The notes beneath the pieces are model-generated. The model saw only the letters and a list, made by a program, of their open reading frames with translations. It searched no databases and had not been told where the DNA came from. Below are positions 21,279 through 35,600 of a DNA stretch of 64,000 nucleotides, piece after piece (position 1 is the first letter of the stretch; the number at the start of each line of letters is the position of its first letter). The translations under genes were made by a program, and so were the position numbers. Origin of the DNA: Arachis hypogaea (lineage: Eukaryota > Streptophyta > Magnoliopsida > Fabales > Fabaceae); assembly GCF_003086295.3 (NCBI RefSeq), contig NC_092053.1, positions 116,642,445 to 116,706,444 on the forward strand, given 5' to 3'.

Positions 21279-21831
21279 TAGGGGTGGAAATAGGCCAAGC
21301 AGCTTGCCAGGGCTGCAGCCTGGCCTGTGTTCGACTTGGCCTGATAGGAAATAGGCCTAGGTTTAGGCTATTAAAAAAGCCTATATTCTTTAAAAGGCCA
21401 GGCCTAGGCTTTTGAAATAGCCTGTTGGGCTTGTCAGGCCGACCTGAGCCTGCAAATATATATAGAGAGTTTTATTATACTAGTAAAAATGCTATTGGAA
21501 GGATTTGAACTTGGGTCTTCTATTTTATGAAAATACCTTTATCCACTCAGCCATTTATCTCTTTAATTATATATGTGTATTTGTATCAATATTATTCATA
21601 AATTTATTATTTTATATTTTATAATTTTAAAAATTAAATTATATCTTAAATTTAATTATTATTAAAAAAAATAAGCCTATTGACAGGCTTCAGGCCAGGC
21701 CAGATTTAATAACAGGCCAGACTCAGTACTCATTAAAAAGCCTATACCAGGTTACAGGCCAGGCTAAGGTCAATATACTCTATTACAGGCCTGGCCTGTT
21801 AAGAGTAAAGCCTGGCTTATTTCCACCCCTA
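21279..21831. mobile_element. hAT MITE, perfect 8-bp duplication
   Basis: The ends TAGGGGTGGAAATAGGCCAAGC and its complement (…TTTCCACCCCTA) are terminal inverted repeats. CTTATATC occurs on both sides (21271-21278, 21832-21839). The arms are full of GGCCTGGC/GCCAGGCC-type inverted motifs, and the middle is AT-rich non-coding. Confidence 0.93.
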
Positions 21832-21839
21832 CTTATATC

Positions 21840-22280
21840 CTCGTCCCGATCTTCCACCGGCAATTCTGCCACCTGGTCTACCCCCTTCATCTCATTCTCT
21901 AGTATAAGTATCACGTCATATCCACCCATCTCACAAACTCTGATATTAGGCAACTGATCCTGTACCATCCTTCGAAATTTTTAGAAATCTATCGGCTCAA
22001 GCGAGCTGCCAATGAGACCTTTTGTAGTGTTGAGTAAACTTCCTTAGCAGTCATTATTGACAACGCTCTTGCCACATAGACCTTCCCCTAGCCTCTTTGA
22101 ACATCATTATTGTTCTTCAATTGCCTCCTCCCATCCAAATCCTCACCTGCCCTCACTGGCTCACTCTCTCATTTCTTAACCCAACATCACTCATCACATT
22201 TGTCTTGTTATCCCCTATACCTAGCTTTATCAACAATCAGTCTTCTTTCCAATAAGCTCATGTGATTCATTTCTGCTATC
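21840..22280. other. Degenerate sequence continuing across the MITE
   Basis: This continues the host sequence of the MITE. The minus strand reads VQDQLPNIRVCEMGGYDVIL, loosely like the RNA-binding (DUF4283-type) region of LINE ORF1. Low support. Confidence 0.2.
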
Positions 22281-25852
<3,572 letters not shown>

Positions 25853-25861
25853 TATGTTTAA

Positions 25862-26227
25862 AGTTAAAATATATTTTTTGTTCTTAAAATTTGTTAAAAG
25901 TTTTTAAAATATTTTTAAGTTTTATTTTATTTTAATTTTGTCCAAAAAATTTTTGATTTACATTAAATATATGTCTGACGACTAAATTTTCAAAAAATTT
26001 AGGATAAATTTAGCAATAATTTCACAAGAATAACTTTTAACACAAGCAAATCAGACATATGTGTCATGCATTATATTGCTGGATTGCTCCTAAATTTTTA
26101 AAAATTTTAGCTCTCAAGGATATATTGATGCAAATAAAAAATTTCAAAGAAAAAATTAAAACATTAAAGTTTAGAGATATTTTTAAAATTTTTAACAAAC
26201 TTTAGAGATAAAAAATATATTTTATCC
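25862..26227. mobile_element. Mutator-type MITE, copy 2
   Basis: It is collinear with 17426-17786. The flanks TATGTTTAA (25853-25861) and TATTTTTAA (26228-26236) agree at 8 of 9 positions. It ends about 20 bp before the LINE begins. Confidence 0.82.
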
Positions 26228-26278
26228 TATTTTTAATATACATTATGTAACATAGGTCAAAATAACGCCCACCATGGG

Positions 26279-26615
26279 TCTCCTCACTTTCTTTCTTCCA
26301 GTCTTCCTTCCTTTAATCTTCTTCTCGCCACCTTCTAATTCCTCTTAGCCTTCTCGTTTCCTTTCTCCAATCACTCACTATCTTTTTTCTTTCAGTTCTT
26401 ATACAATCTTCAAATTTCACTTTGTTCTTCAAATTTCTTCCACTTCATGAAATCTCCTCACTTTCTTCTTCCGATTTTCTTCGTTTTAATTTCCTTTTCA
26501 CCACAGTTTAATTCCTCTTGGTCTTTTCTTTTTCTTCCTCCAATCACTCTTTGTTCTCTTCTTTCAATTCTCATACAATTTTTAAATTTCTCTTTGCTCC
26601 TCAAATTTTCTCGGC
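26279..26615 (+). repeat. Two tandem ~174-bp units in the LINE 5' UTR
   Basis: TCTCCTCACTTTCTT starts at 26279 and again at 26453. Each unit continues through 'ttctaattcctctt', 'ccaatcactc' and 'tcatacaat', and ends in 'ctcaaatttt'-like sequence. Confidence 0.85.
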
Positions 26616-26618
26616 ATT

Positions 26619-27750
26619 TTGAGCGGTGAATCCGAGAATAAAAATTTTCATATCGATAATAGCGATAACGAAGATGACTTGATCGTCTTGGTCGAGGAAG
26701 ATGTTACTGAAGGAATCCAAACTTGCACAAGGAGTCTATCTGAAAGGATCTTCTCATATCGGGTCATTTTAGTTGGTACTATGAAAGGAGCTCTCTATAC
26801 AATATGGAATAAACCAGAAGGATTCAGAGTAGTTAAAAAATTCAGGAATCAATTTCAATCTTTTTTTTACAATGACTTTGATGTGACTTGAATTGAGGAA
26901 GGTTATCCCTGATTTTTTAAGGGTTTTGTTCTTCATATCCATAGATGGAAGTAGACAGTGAACAAGGAAGATAATTACATCTCTTCCTTTCCTGTATAGG
27001 CACAATTTTGGGGCTTACTAGAACAATACAAAACAATCAAAGTTGGCTGGGAATTATGTGAAAAACTTGGACAAATTGAAGATGTTGTTCTATTTGAAGT
27101 CAGAGGCAAAGATCCACTTATAGTTAAGGCTAAAGTGGAATTGAACGATGATGAAAGGGTGAGAGATACTCTGAAATTGGATGATTTCAACAAAGAAATA
27201 CTGAAAATTGGAGTTCGCTATGAAATAATAGGTGTGTTCTGTACCTATTAGGCAAAATTGGGACACAAAGCTAAGAACTGTCAATCTTTTGTTGATGATT
27301 ATGGGTAAAATAATGTCAAGAAAGATAGAGTTGGTGAATGGCTTAAGACAGATCAAATTGAAAGATGATTAACTGAAAAAAAAAAAAGAGTCTTTTTTCA
27401 ATCCTAATCAACCATGGGATGATTTTGTTCCAGTTCGACCAAAGAAAAAATGTCCACCTTCCTAAATTTTTGATAGCTTCTCAAAAAAAAGTATACAAGA
27501 CTACCAGAAAAATCAGAACAGAGATAACAATGCTGTCAATTCGGGTTCTTGAACTGAAAAAGAGGATGAATTAGGTGACAATGATAACACTACTGTTACT
27601 AATTCTTCTTCTAATACTTTATTGGAGTTATCCTATCCCCTGAATAATGTCCAACAAAATAATAGTGCCATGACTAAGTCTAGAAAAGAGAGTAAAAAAA
27701 CCAAGCCTGAAACAACTTGTCAAAAAGTCAATGATAGGTTTCAAATGGAG
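26619..27750 (+). pseudogene. LINE ORF1 (DUF4283 and zinc-knuckle type)
   Basis: The frame opens with an acidic stretch (DNEDDLIVLVEEDV), then the core typical of plant LINE ORF1 (SERIFSYRVILVGTMKGAL, WNKPEGFRV, then after stops AQFWGL, GKDPLIVKAKVEL). About 27225-27290 reads GVRYEIIGVFC followed by KLGHKAKNC, the CCHC knuckle region. Several stops and frame changes are present. In intact relatives this protein binds LINE RNA. Confidence 0.7.
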
Positions 27751-29447
27751 GAGTGGAGGTAAATATCTCAATCATATCTTTAAAAAAATTGTCTCAATGA
27801 TATTGTATCTGACGATATGACGGTGAAGGATGCCAACCTTCAAGTGGCACCTAGAGAAATATGAAGCTAATCTCATAGAATTATTGGGATTTGGAGAAAC
27901 CCCTGACAATCCACAATCTTAAAGGGATTTGTAAATTCTACTCTTCTGATGTTGGTTTTATCTGCGAAATAAAAAATCAATCTCGACAAGTTGAAGTGAA
28001 ACTAAGATCTTGTGGTTTCAAAGAATGATTTATTGTGGATCTAGATGGCTTATCTGGGGGTTTGGTAATGGCATGGAGATATGGCTACACTGTCCAGATT
28101 TTATAGCATGGTAGATTCTTCATTGCAGTATCAGTTTTGGCAACTGGTTCTAGTGATCCCTGCGATGTTTTAGGTATTTACCTAAGTTCAAATGACAAAC
28201 ATAGAATGTTGCAGCTTACTGAATTAACACCAATCATTCAACAGTTCCATGACTATTCACTTGGTCAAATAGAAGAAGTGGTGATGAGTTAATACAGGAG
28301 AGACTGAATCGGTTCCTAGTAGGAGTTGACTGGCAGCAACTCTATCCTAATGCATCAATTCTTAAACTCTCAGAATCAGGGTTAGATCATTCCCCTATTC
28401 TCTTGGACTCTAACCCGAGAATTGAGAGGTCTAAATGATGGTTCAAATTCCAAGAAAGATGGTGTTCCAATGAGGAAATAAGACAGATTGTTAGAGAGGT
28501 TTGGCATGAACAGATTGAAAGATCAGCCATGTATATTCTAGCTCAAAAAATAATGCGATATCGGCATAAGATTGTCAAGTGGCAGCAAGAAAACATATCT
28601 AGTTCAAGGTTGGAGATTGATTCATTACAATCCGAATTAGAGGCACTTCGTTTATCAGGAATCCATAGAGGTGAAATCATTTTAGAATTGGAAGAAAAAC
28701 TTGAGAAAGCACTGCAAAATGGGGAATCTTATTAGAAGGAAAAATCTAGAATCAAATGGCTCAAGTGTGGTGATATGACACGACTTTCTTCCATCAGAAA
28801 TTCAAAAACAGTACCAGGAGGAACTGATTTGGAAACTAAATGACGGTAATGGTGGAGTGGCGACTTCTAATGCTAGAATCGCTTCCGTGGCAAAAGCATA
28901 TTTTAAAGACATCTCCTCCTCTTGTCATGAGGATCCTAAATGTTTTTTCACTGGCTTGGAAGCCAAGGTTACAACTTCTATGAATCGTAGGCTTCAAAGA
29001 CCAGTGACTCTGGAGGAAGTGAAACGAGCTACATTTAGCATTCATTCTCAAAGTTCTCCGAGAGATGATGGTATGACAGCAAAATTTTTTCAAAGATTTT
29101 GGAACATCCTCAGTGGTGATGTTTTGCGAGCAGTTAGGAGCTTCTTCTTAGGAAGCAGAATTTTGAAAGATTTTAATCACACTTAGATTTGTCTTATCTC
29201 CAAGATTCCAGATGCTAAAGATATGACTCAGGTCGGACCAATAAGTCTATCTTCATTCTTTTATAATATTATATCTAAAATCATTGTACATAGACTTCAG
29301 GGTATGATGAACAAACTAATTAGCCTACGTAAAGCGCTTTTATTAAAGGCAGATTAATTTCTGACAATATCTTAATTGTCCATGAGTGCATGCATTACTT
29401 GAAAAACAAAAAACAAGTGCTCATAACTGAAATGGCCCTAAAATTAG

Positions 29448-29513
29448 GGGAATTGATTCTCTCAATTGTTAAAAAAAAATTGAGGGAGTAAAGTGTAATC
29501 TCTAACCCTTCAT

Positions 29514-29612
<99 letters not shown>

Positions 29613-29703
29613 GTTTTTTCTTGGTCTCACTTATAAAATTAATGGTAATAGATCACACTTTACTTCCTCAATTGTTAAAAAAATATTGAGAGGATCCATT
29701 CCC
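29448..29703. mobile_element. Mutator-type MITE inside the LINE reverse transcriptase
   Basis: The ends GGGAATTGATTCTCTCAAT and GGGAATGGATCCTCTCAATA (complement) are inverted repeats of about 60 bp. TAAAATTAG is duplicated exactly on both sides (29439-29447, 29704-29712). It carries a (CT)n tract. Size and 9-bp duplication recall the peanut AhMITE1 class, but I cannot compare sequences here. Confidence 0.92.
29516..29609. repeat. (CT)n microsatellite inside the MITE
   Basis: About 47 CT units in the middle of the MITE. Confidence 0.98.
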
Positions 29704-31615
29704 TAAAATTAGATATGAGTAAGGCATATGATAGAGTAGAATGACACTTTTTTTGTTTATTTTGGAGAAGTTTGGTTTTGATTCCCGGTGGATTATGTAG
29801 ATTCCAGAATTAGTAACAACTGCTTCTTATTTTGTCATTGTGGAAGGCAACCCTATGGTTTCTTTAAACCAAATAGAGGTATCCGACAAGGAGACCTTCT
29901 ATCTCCCTACCTTTTCCTTTTCTGTGCAGAAGGTCTATCCTTCTTGCTACACAAGGCAGAACAAAGCAGACTAATTCAAGGTATTCAGGTTCACAGGCGA
30001 TGCCCCAAGGTCAATCACCTCCTTTTTGCTGATGATTCCAACTTATTCTGTACGGCTAACCCTGAGACATGTTCAAACATTCTGCATTTATTTACTTCTT
30101 ATGAAAGCATCAGTGGTCAGAGGGTGAATCTTAATAAATCTGCTATATTTTTTTTTGTCACAACACTCTTTCTACTACTCGTACACAATTGGCTAACTCT
30201 CTAAATATCAATCACATTGAGGCTCAAGACAAATATATGGGCTTGCCTTTTATGATCTCTAGATTTAAAAAGGCTTCGTTCAGTATGATCAAAGAGAAGG
30301 TGCGAAAGAGAATCCAAGGATGGAAACGCAATCTCTTATCTTCGGGGGGGTAGACAAGTATTGCTTAAGGCTATCAGGGAAGCTATTCCTATTTATACAT
30401 TGTCTTGTTTTAAATTACCTAATGGTTTAATTTCAAAAATTCACTCTCTACTCTCTCAGTTCTGGTGAGAGCAAAAAGGATCTGAAAGATGGATGGCTTG
30501 GATTAACTGGGACACTATGACTCGCCTAAGAAGAGAAGGAGGTCTTGGATTTAAAGACCTTAGAATTCAGAATTTGGTATTCTTAGGCAAACATTATTGG
30601 CGATTGGTAACGCAACCAACTTTTCTATTATCCAAAATCCTAAGAGGAAAGTACTTTAGAAATGGTAATGCTATAACTGCAGAATCTTACCTCCTTAGGG
30701 ATGGATGAGCATATTGAAAGGTCGAAAGATAGTTGAAAAAGGTCTTAACTGGGCGGTGGGTATTGGAGAGAACATCTGAACCTTTGAGGATCCATGCTAC
30801 CTCCTCCGTATCCTCTAATGATCTCGGCAATGCCAAACAGACAGGTTATTTCCAATCTTGTTCTACGAATGGTAGATTTAATTACCGAAAACAGGAATTG
30901 GAATCAGAGCCTCATTCAGGAATTATTTCCCTAAGACGTTTCTAACAGTATTCTTGCAGTTAAAATTCATGGGAGTCATGACAAATTGTGATGGGATTTG
31001 AACGATTCCAAACATTATGATACTGCTTCAGGTTACAAAATCGGCTACTTATTTCACCACTCACCTCTTGAACTTTGCCCTAATCATATGCAACAGAAGA
31101 AGTCATGGATTGAACTATGGAAGCTGAACTTGCCTCACAAAATTAAGATATTTATTTAGAAAGCTCTACATGACCGCCTTCCGATTCTTGCTCAGATCCA
31201 CCACTACTGCCCATCTACATAGCCAACATGCCCCTGTTGTCAGGAAGCAACAGAAACGATCATTCACTGTTTGCTCTATACTGTACAAGTAAAGAAGTAT
31301 GGTCTCAAAGTTCCCTTAGAGACTGTCTTCCCTCGCAGAGTTTTGATGATTTCTAGACATGGTGGATTGCAACAACGAAGATGCTTAACTCATTGAAGAA
31401 TGCTGATCGAAACCCCCAATTGCTTGCCATCATTTGCTGGCACCGCTGAAAAACAGGCAACCAGTTAGTTTTTAAAGGATGTACTTCAATGTCGTCTGCC
31501 ATTCTTGCAAACCCCGTCAAGTTACTCCTGAAATCCAGAAAACCTCCATTTTAGCTCGTCGTTCCCATGAGGACAATTCATAATTTCACACAATTCACCT
31601 TATTATTTTCTTTTT

Positions 31616-32140
31616 AGGTAAAATACTAAATTAGTCCCCTACATTTGGGCGTAATCATGTTTTAGTCCTTAGGGTTTAAAGTGTCCTATTTGAATCCAAA
31701 AAAGTTTCATTTAGTTTCAATGTAGTCCCACCGTAAGGTCAAACTTAAATAATTAACGAAATGTCCTACATGGCAGCAGTATATAAAAACAAGGTCGATA
31801 ATCTGGAGAATAAGTACAAGCTCCAGAGACACAAAATCAATCATAGATGCATCAATACATTTATTTATCATTCTCTTAGTTCTATAGAAAATATTTCATT
31901 AAATTGTAAGAAAAATAATAAATAAATATATTGATACTTCCACGTTGATTTTGTGCTTCTGGAGCTTGTACTTATTCTCCATACCATGTAGGATATTTCG
32001 TTAATTATTTAACTTTGACCTCACAGTGGGACTACATTAAAGCTAAATGAAACTTTTTTAAATTCAAATAGAACACTTTAAACCTTAAAGACCAAAACAG
32101 AATTACACCCAAACGTAGGGACTAACTTAGTACTCTACCC
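31616..32140. mobile_element. Mutator-type element in the LINE 3' UTR
   Basis: The arms (left about 31616-31870, right about 31900-32140) are inverted copies. The left starts (A)GGTAAAATACTAAATTAGTC and the right ends GACTAACTTAGTACTCTACCC. The flanks TTTCTTTTT and TTTCTTTCT agree at 8 of 9. 'gagaataagtacaagctcca' and its complement lie near the centre. Confidence 0.85.
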
Positions 32141-32318
32141 TTTCTTTCTTTTTTTTTTAGTTTATTCTTATTTTAACTATACACCATTGGATGTATACCA
32201 TCATCAGTGTATTTTTTAGGAGATTCTCACTTTTCACTATGCTGTTCTATTTTGGACACTCTTGTATTTTATTTTTCATTGATTAATAAAATATAACCTA
32301 CTACCTTTGGAAAAAAAA

Positions 32319-32673
32319 TTTTGATCAGTTATAGGAGACTGAGAATAATTAGAGCAAACCTCAATGGTAATTACTGGTTAGTATAAATCATCTAATAAAT
32401 TACTGAAAAGGATTAGACAATTTAATCATATACAAAGGGCATTGATTTTTTTTCTTTTATGAACATTATAATTTTCATACACAATCATTTTCTATACCTA
32501 CTTTCTTTTTCTTATTAAAAGTTCTCCGTTTTTACACTATAACGACTCTAATACTAACCAACTTAATTTATGGTGTACTGCATGTGAAGAGATGGTAAAC
32601 TTCTCATCATAGAAGACAAATCACAAACCAATAACATAAAATTTTGACTATGCAAAATATGAAGTACAGCTAT
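32319..32673. other. Downstream flank of the F-box/WD40 gene
   Basis: This region should contain the 3' UTR and polyadenylation region of the minus-strand gene ending at 32674. No other feature is seen. Confidence 0.5.
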
Positions 32674-35600
32674 TCAGGTAAATTTCCACAATCTAATATC
32701 ACTAGAATTGTGTGTGGTAACAACTTTCTTCATTCCGACAGCTAGGCATGTGATAGAAGGTCTAGCACTCGTAGGAATGATATCAATATTTAGGTAGTTA
32801 TCTGGCAACCTTCTTCCTTTCCTTCTCTGAAAGGATCCTGAAGGGCTTGATATCAATTTATCCTCCATGATACAACTTGAAACAATGGTACCATCATTTT
32901 GATTCACAAATCTTAAGATACCGTCTATTCCGCCAACAGCTAGTGTTGATCTGTCACCACGCATATGTTGCACAGAGTATATTACATTCGGACTCACTCG
33001 TTTGCCCCACAACTGTTTCCTTGTCCTGCGTGATGAGAACAAAAGAGGTTCAGGACATGATAAATAAAATGCAGCAAATAGTCTGTGGTTACTGGTTAAA
33101 TTATAAAAACAGATCACAAAGGGTATATGCATGAAGTAAAATTATGTTAAGATGAAATAACAAGGCCCAAACCTTAACAATGGGTGGATATTTTAGTATC
33201 TGAGATAAAAATACAGTGTGCAGCCAGATACTTGCTTACTTGTGGAGAGAAGGATAGAGATACAATTTCTACGTGTGTACGCGCGCATGCGTGCAGGTGT
33301 GTGCGTGTGCGTGTGCGTGTGCGTGTGCGTGTCTCTATTTCTATCTGTATGTATTTCTTTCTAAATGACAGAATCCAAACACAGCCTAAAAGGTCCTAAA
33401 TTTTTCAGAATGATACAACTAGGCAAGAGGAATGTCCAAGCAAACTTTATTAAAACCATTTAGTTTTGGATTTCTATGTACATATATATTATACTAGCTT
33501 CACATAATTAGGTGTCCAATGTCCTTGCTTAATTAATGAACAAAAATTAGCCTGTATTACGGCATCGTTTGCATACCTAAGGTCCCAACAATAAGTATAT
33601 CCAACAGCTGATCCTGCAAACAGTAGCTGAGAGGAGGGATTTAAACACAAGGTCCTTATACCTGACAGGAAAACCATAAATTAGATTCAGTTGCAGCACA
33701 GAAAGAATAATGCCTTTGAAATATTTGGTTCAAAACAGAATACAGCATTCTACTAAAATCCTATCGTTCGTTCTTATAGCATGTATAGTACTTCTACCTT
33801 ACTCCCCTAGCATTTTCTTAAACCCCAATTAGAGTCAGAAGGGATTCTTCTTTCTTAATCTTTTTCCTAACATACTACTGTTTCTAAAACTTATTACCAA
33901 AATATCACCCTTTTCCAAACTATATACCCAGATGAACTGTTCAAAACGGTGGCACCTTTTATTTATTTATTTATTGTGTTGACTACTTACTAGGAGGCGC
34001 TAAACCGAGAAGCGCCTTCTTTAGTTTAAGCACTATTACATTTAGGAAATAACAAAATATGTTACAATTTACTTGATTAAGGAATATGAACTAACCCCAA
34101 TGCTTTTACATAACTATGTAGTACTTTATGTCATTAACTCTTTATATTAGTACGTTTTATTTAAGTTTTTTATTATAATATTCTTTCAGATGAATTTATA
34201 CTCTTTACATTATTTCCGGGCTTCTTTCATATTTTTCATACAGTCTTGTATGTTTTTGACAAAACTTAGACAAACTTTCTCTTTAAAATGAGGAATCAGT
34301 TAAAGTTGAATTCCCGCATTAATGCAGGGTCTGGGAAAGAGCCGCACCCAAAGGGTGTAATGTATGCAACCTAATTAGAGCATTAAAAATACAAGAATTG
34401 ATTAATGTTAAAATAGGAAACTTGAGCCTTCAGAATAGAGACAATGAACAAATGAGCAAGTAGCAGAAGAGAATTATCAGCAAGAGGTACCACAAAAGGT
34501 GTTTGTGCTAAGAAATGGTTGGGTATACTGAATGAGATCATGCTGACAAAAATAGCCAATTAAAAGGGATAAACTATTACCTCTGCCATCACTTGATCTA
34601 AGTGTTGTCACTTGCTGGACAGAGTAAGGATCTGAAATTGTAATACTCCCCGAAGTGGAGCCACTCAATATAAGTTGATCTTCACTCACACATAAACAAG
34701 TTACAGGTGCCGAATGCATCCTGCAGAGAGAGAGTTGCAACGATGAATGTTAGATGACATATTAAGTTACTGAAGCTACACATAAATCAACCTATAATTT
34801 TCCCCTATTCACGTAATATGCAATTTGTATTCTTTTCAACGCAGCTGACTATTTTAGGACATAAAAAGAGGCACAGGGGACACACTCTCTCTTACAAAAT
34901 ACCTTATTATTTGAGAACAGCTCCTGCTGTACATGTCAAAAACACGAATGGCCCCATCATCATATCCAACCATAGCTTCTGGATCAAAATAGCTGCAAGT
35001 ACAGAACAATTTGTACAAAAACTTTTCCAGTATGGAGCATTGTAATTCATGGCTCTTACTCTGTGTGTGTGAGAGTGAGAGAGAGAGCTCTACAGTTGGC
35101 GTAAGAAGCTATTCTAGAAAATTCAGCCAAGGATCTCTAGCTGCAAATCCTTATATGTAAAAGTTTATGTCTATCTTTGTTGCCCTTTACTAGGTTTTAA
35201 CTAATGATTTTATTTTTTTTCTTTTCTCTTTGCTGTTTATTATAGCTTTAGACTCTTGATCATAAAGTCCTAAACATACGGTCAACTTGGTTTCAGAAAC
35301 ATATTCCGTTTTTATTTCTTGGTTATGTTTGGTTGGAGGGTAAAAGTGGGACTAAACTCACTGGTGAAGAAACCTTTTCAAGGAGAGAAGTCACAAAGAA
35401 ACAAAGGTATTGCTAGAGGATGCACACTCCTAGACAAAATTCTTGAAAGATGAGCTGGAAGTAGGTTTCTGAATGTGGCAGCACGGAAGGTAGCAGATAG
35501 TGTGGGTTCGTAGTGGAAGGGTATGTTGACATCTGAGAATTAGAAAGCCAGATGTGGTTGATAACTTTTAGTAGCCCACGTATGTTTGAAGGAAACTGCA

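Larger units (their letters stand above)
27866..31460 (+). pseudogene. LINE ORF2: endonuclease, reverse transcriptase, zf-RVT segment
   Basis: The endonuclease start (HNLKGICKFYSSDVGFICE, about 27907) is followed by GLSGGLVMAW and GIYLSSND. A deletion near 28255-28265 then joins straight to FTWSNRRSGDELIQERL, which removes the GDFN catalytic part. The reverse transcriptase has RPVTLEEVKRATFSIHSQSS (29000s), then LDMSKAYDRVE (29711-, interrupted by a MITE), GIRQGDLLSPYLF (29881-) and the catalytic FADD in HLLFADDSNLFC (30019-). The C-terminus has GGLGFKDLRIQNLVFLGKHY and a zinc-binding segment (LPHKIKIF, 31130s). Many stops. Confidence 0.8.
26250..32318 (+). mobile_element. L1-type LINE, decayed, with two MITE insertions
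   Basis: The order is that of a plant L1: 5' UTR, ORF1, ORF2 with endonuclease, reverse transcriptase and a C-terminal zinc-binding segment, 3' UTR, AATAAAATATAAC and a short A-tail (32311-32318). Many stops and frame breaks make it non-functional. Insertions at 29448-29703 and 31616-32140 happened after it landed. The target duplication of the LINE itself could not be found with confidence, so the left boundary is approximate. Confidence 0.85.

Noticed and set aside
33184..33399. Frame with Val-Arg repeats
   Set aside because: GTGTGC microsatellite within an intron of the F-box gene.
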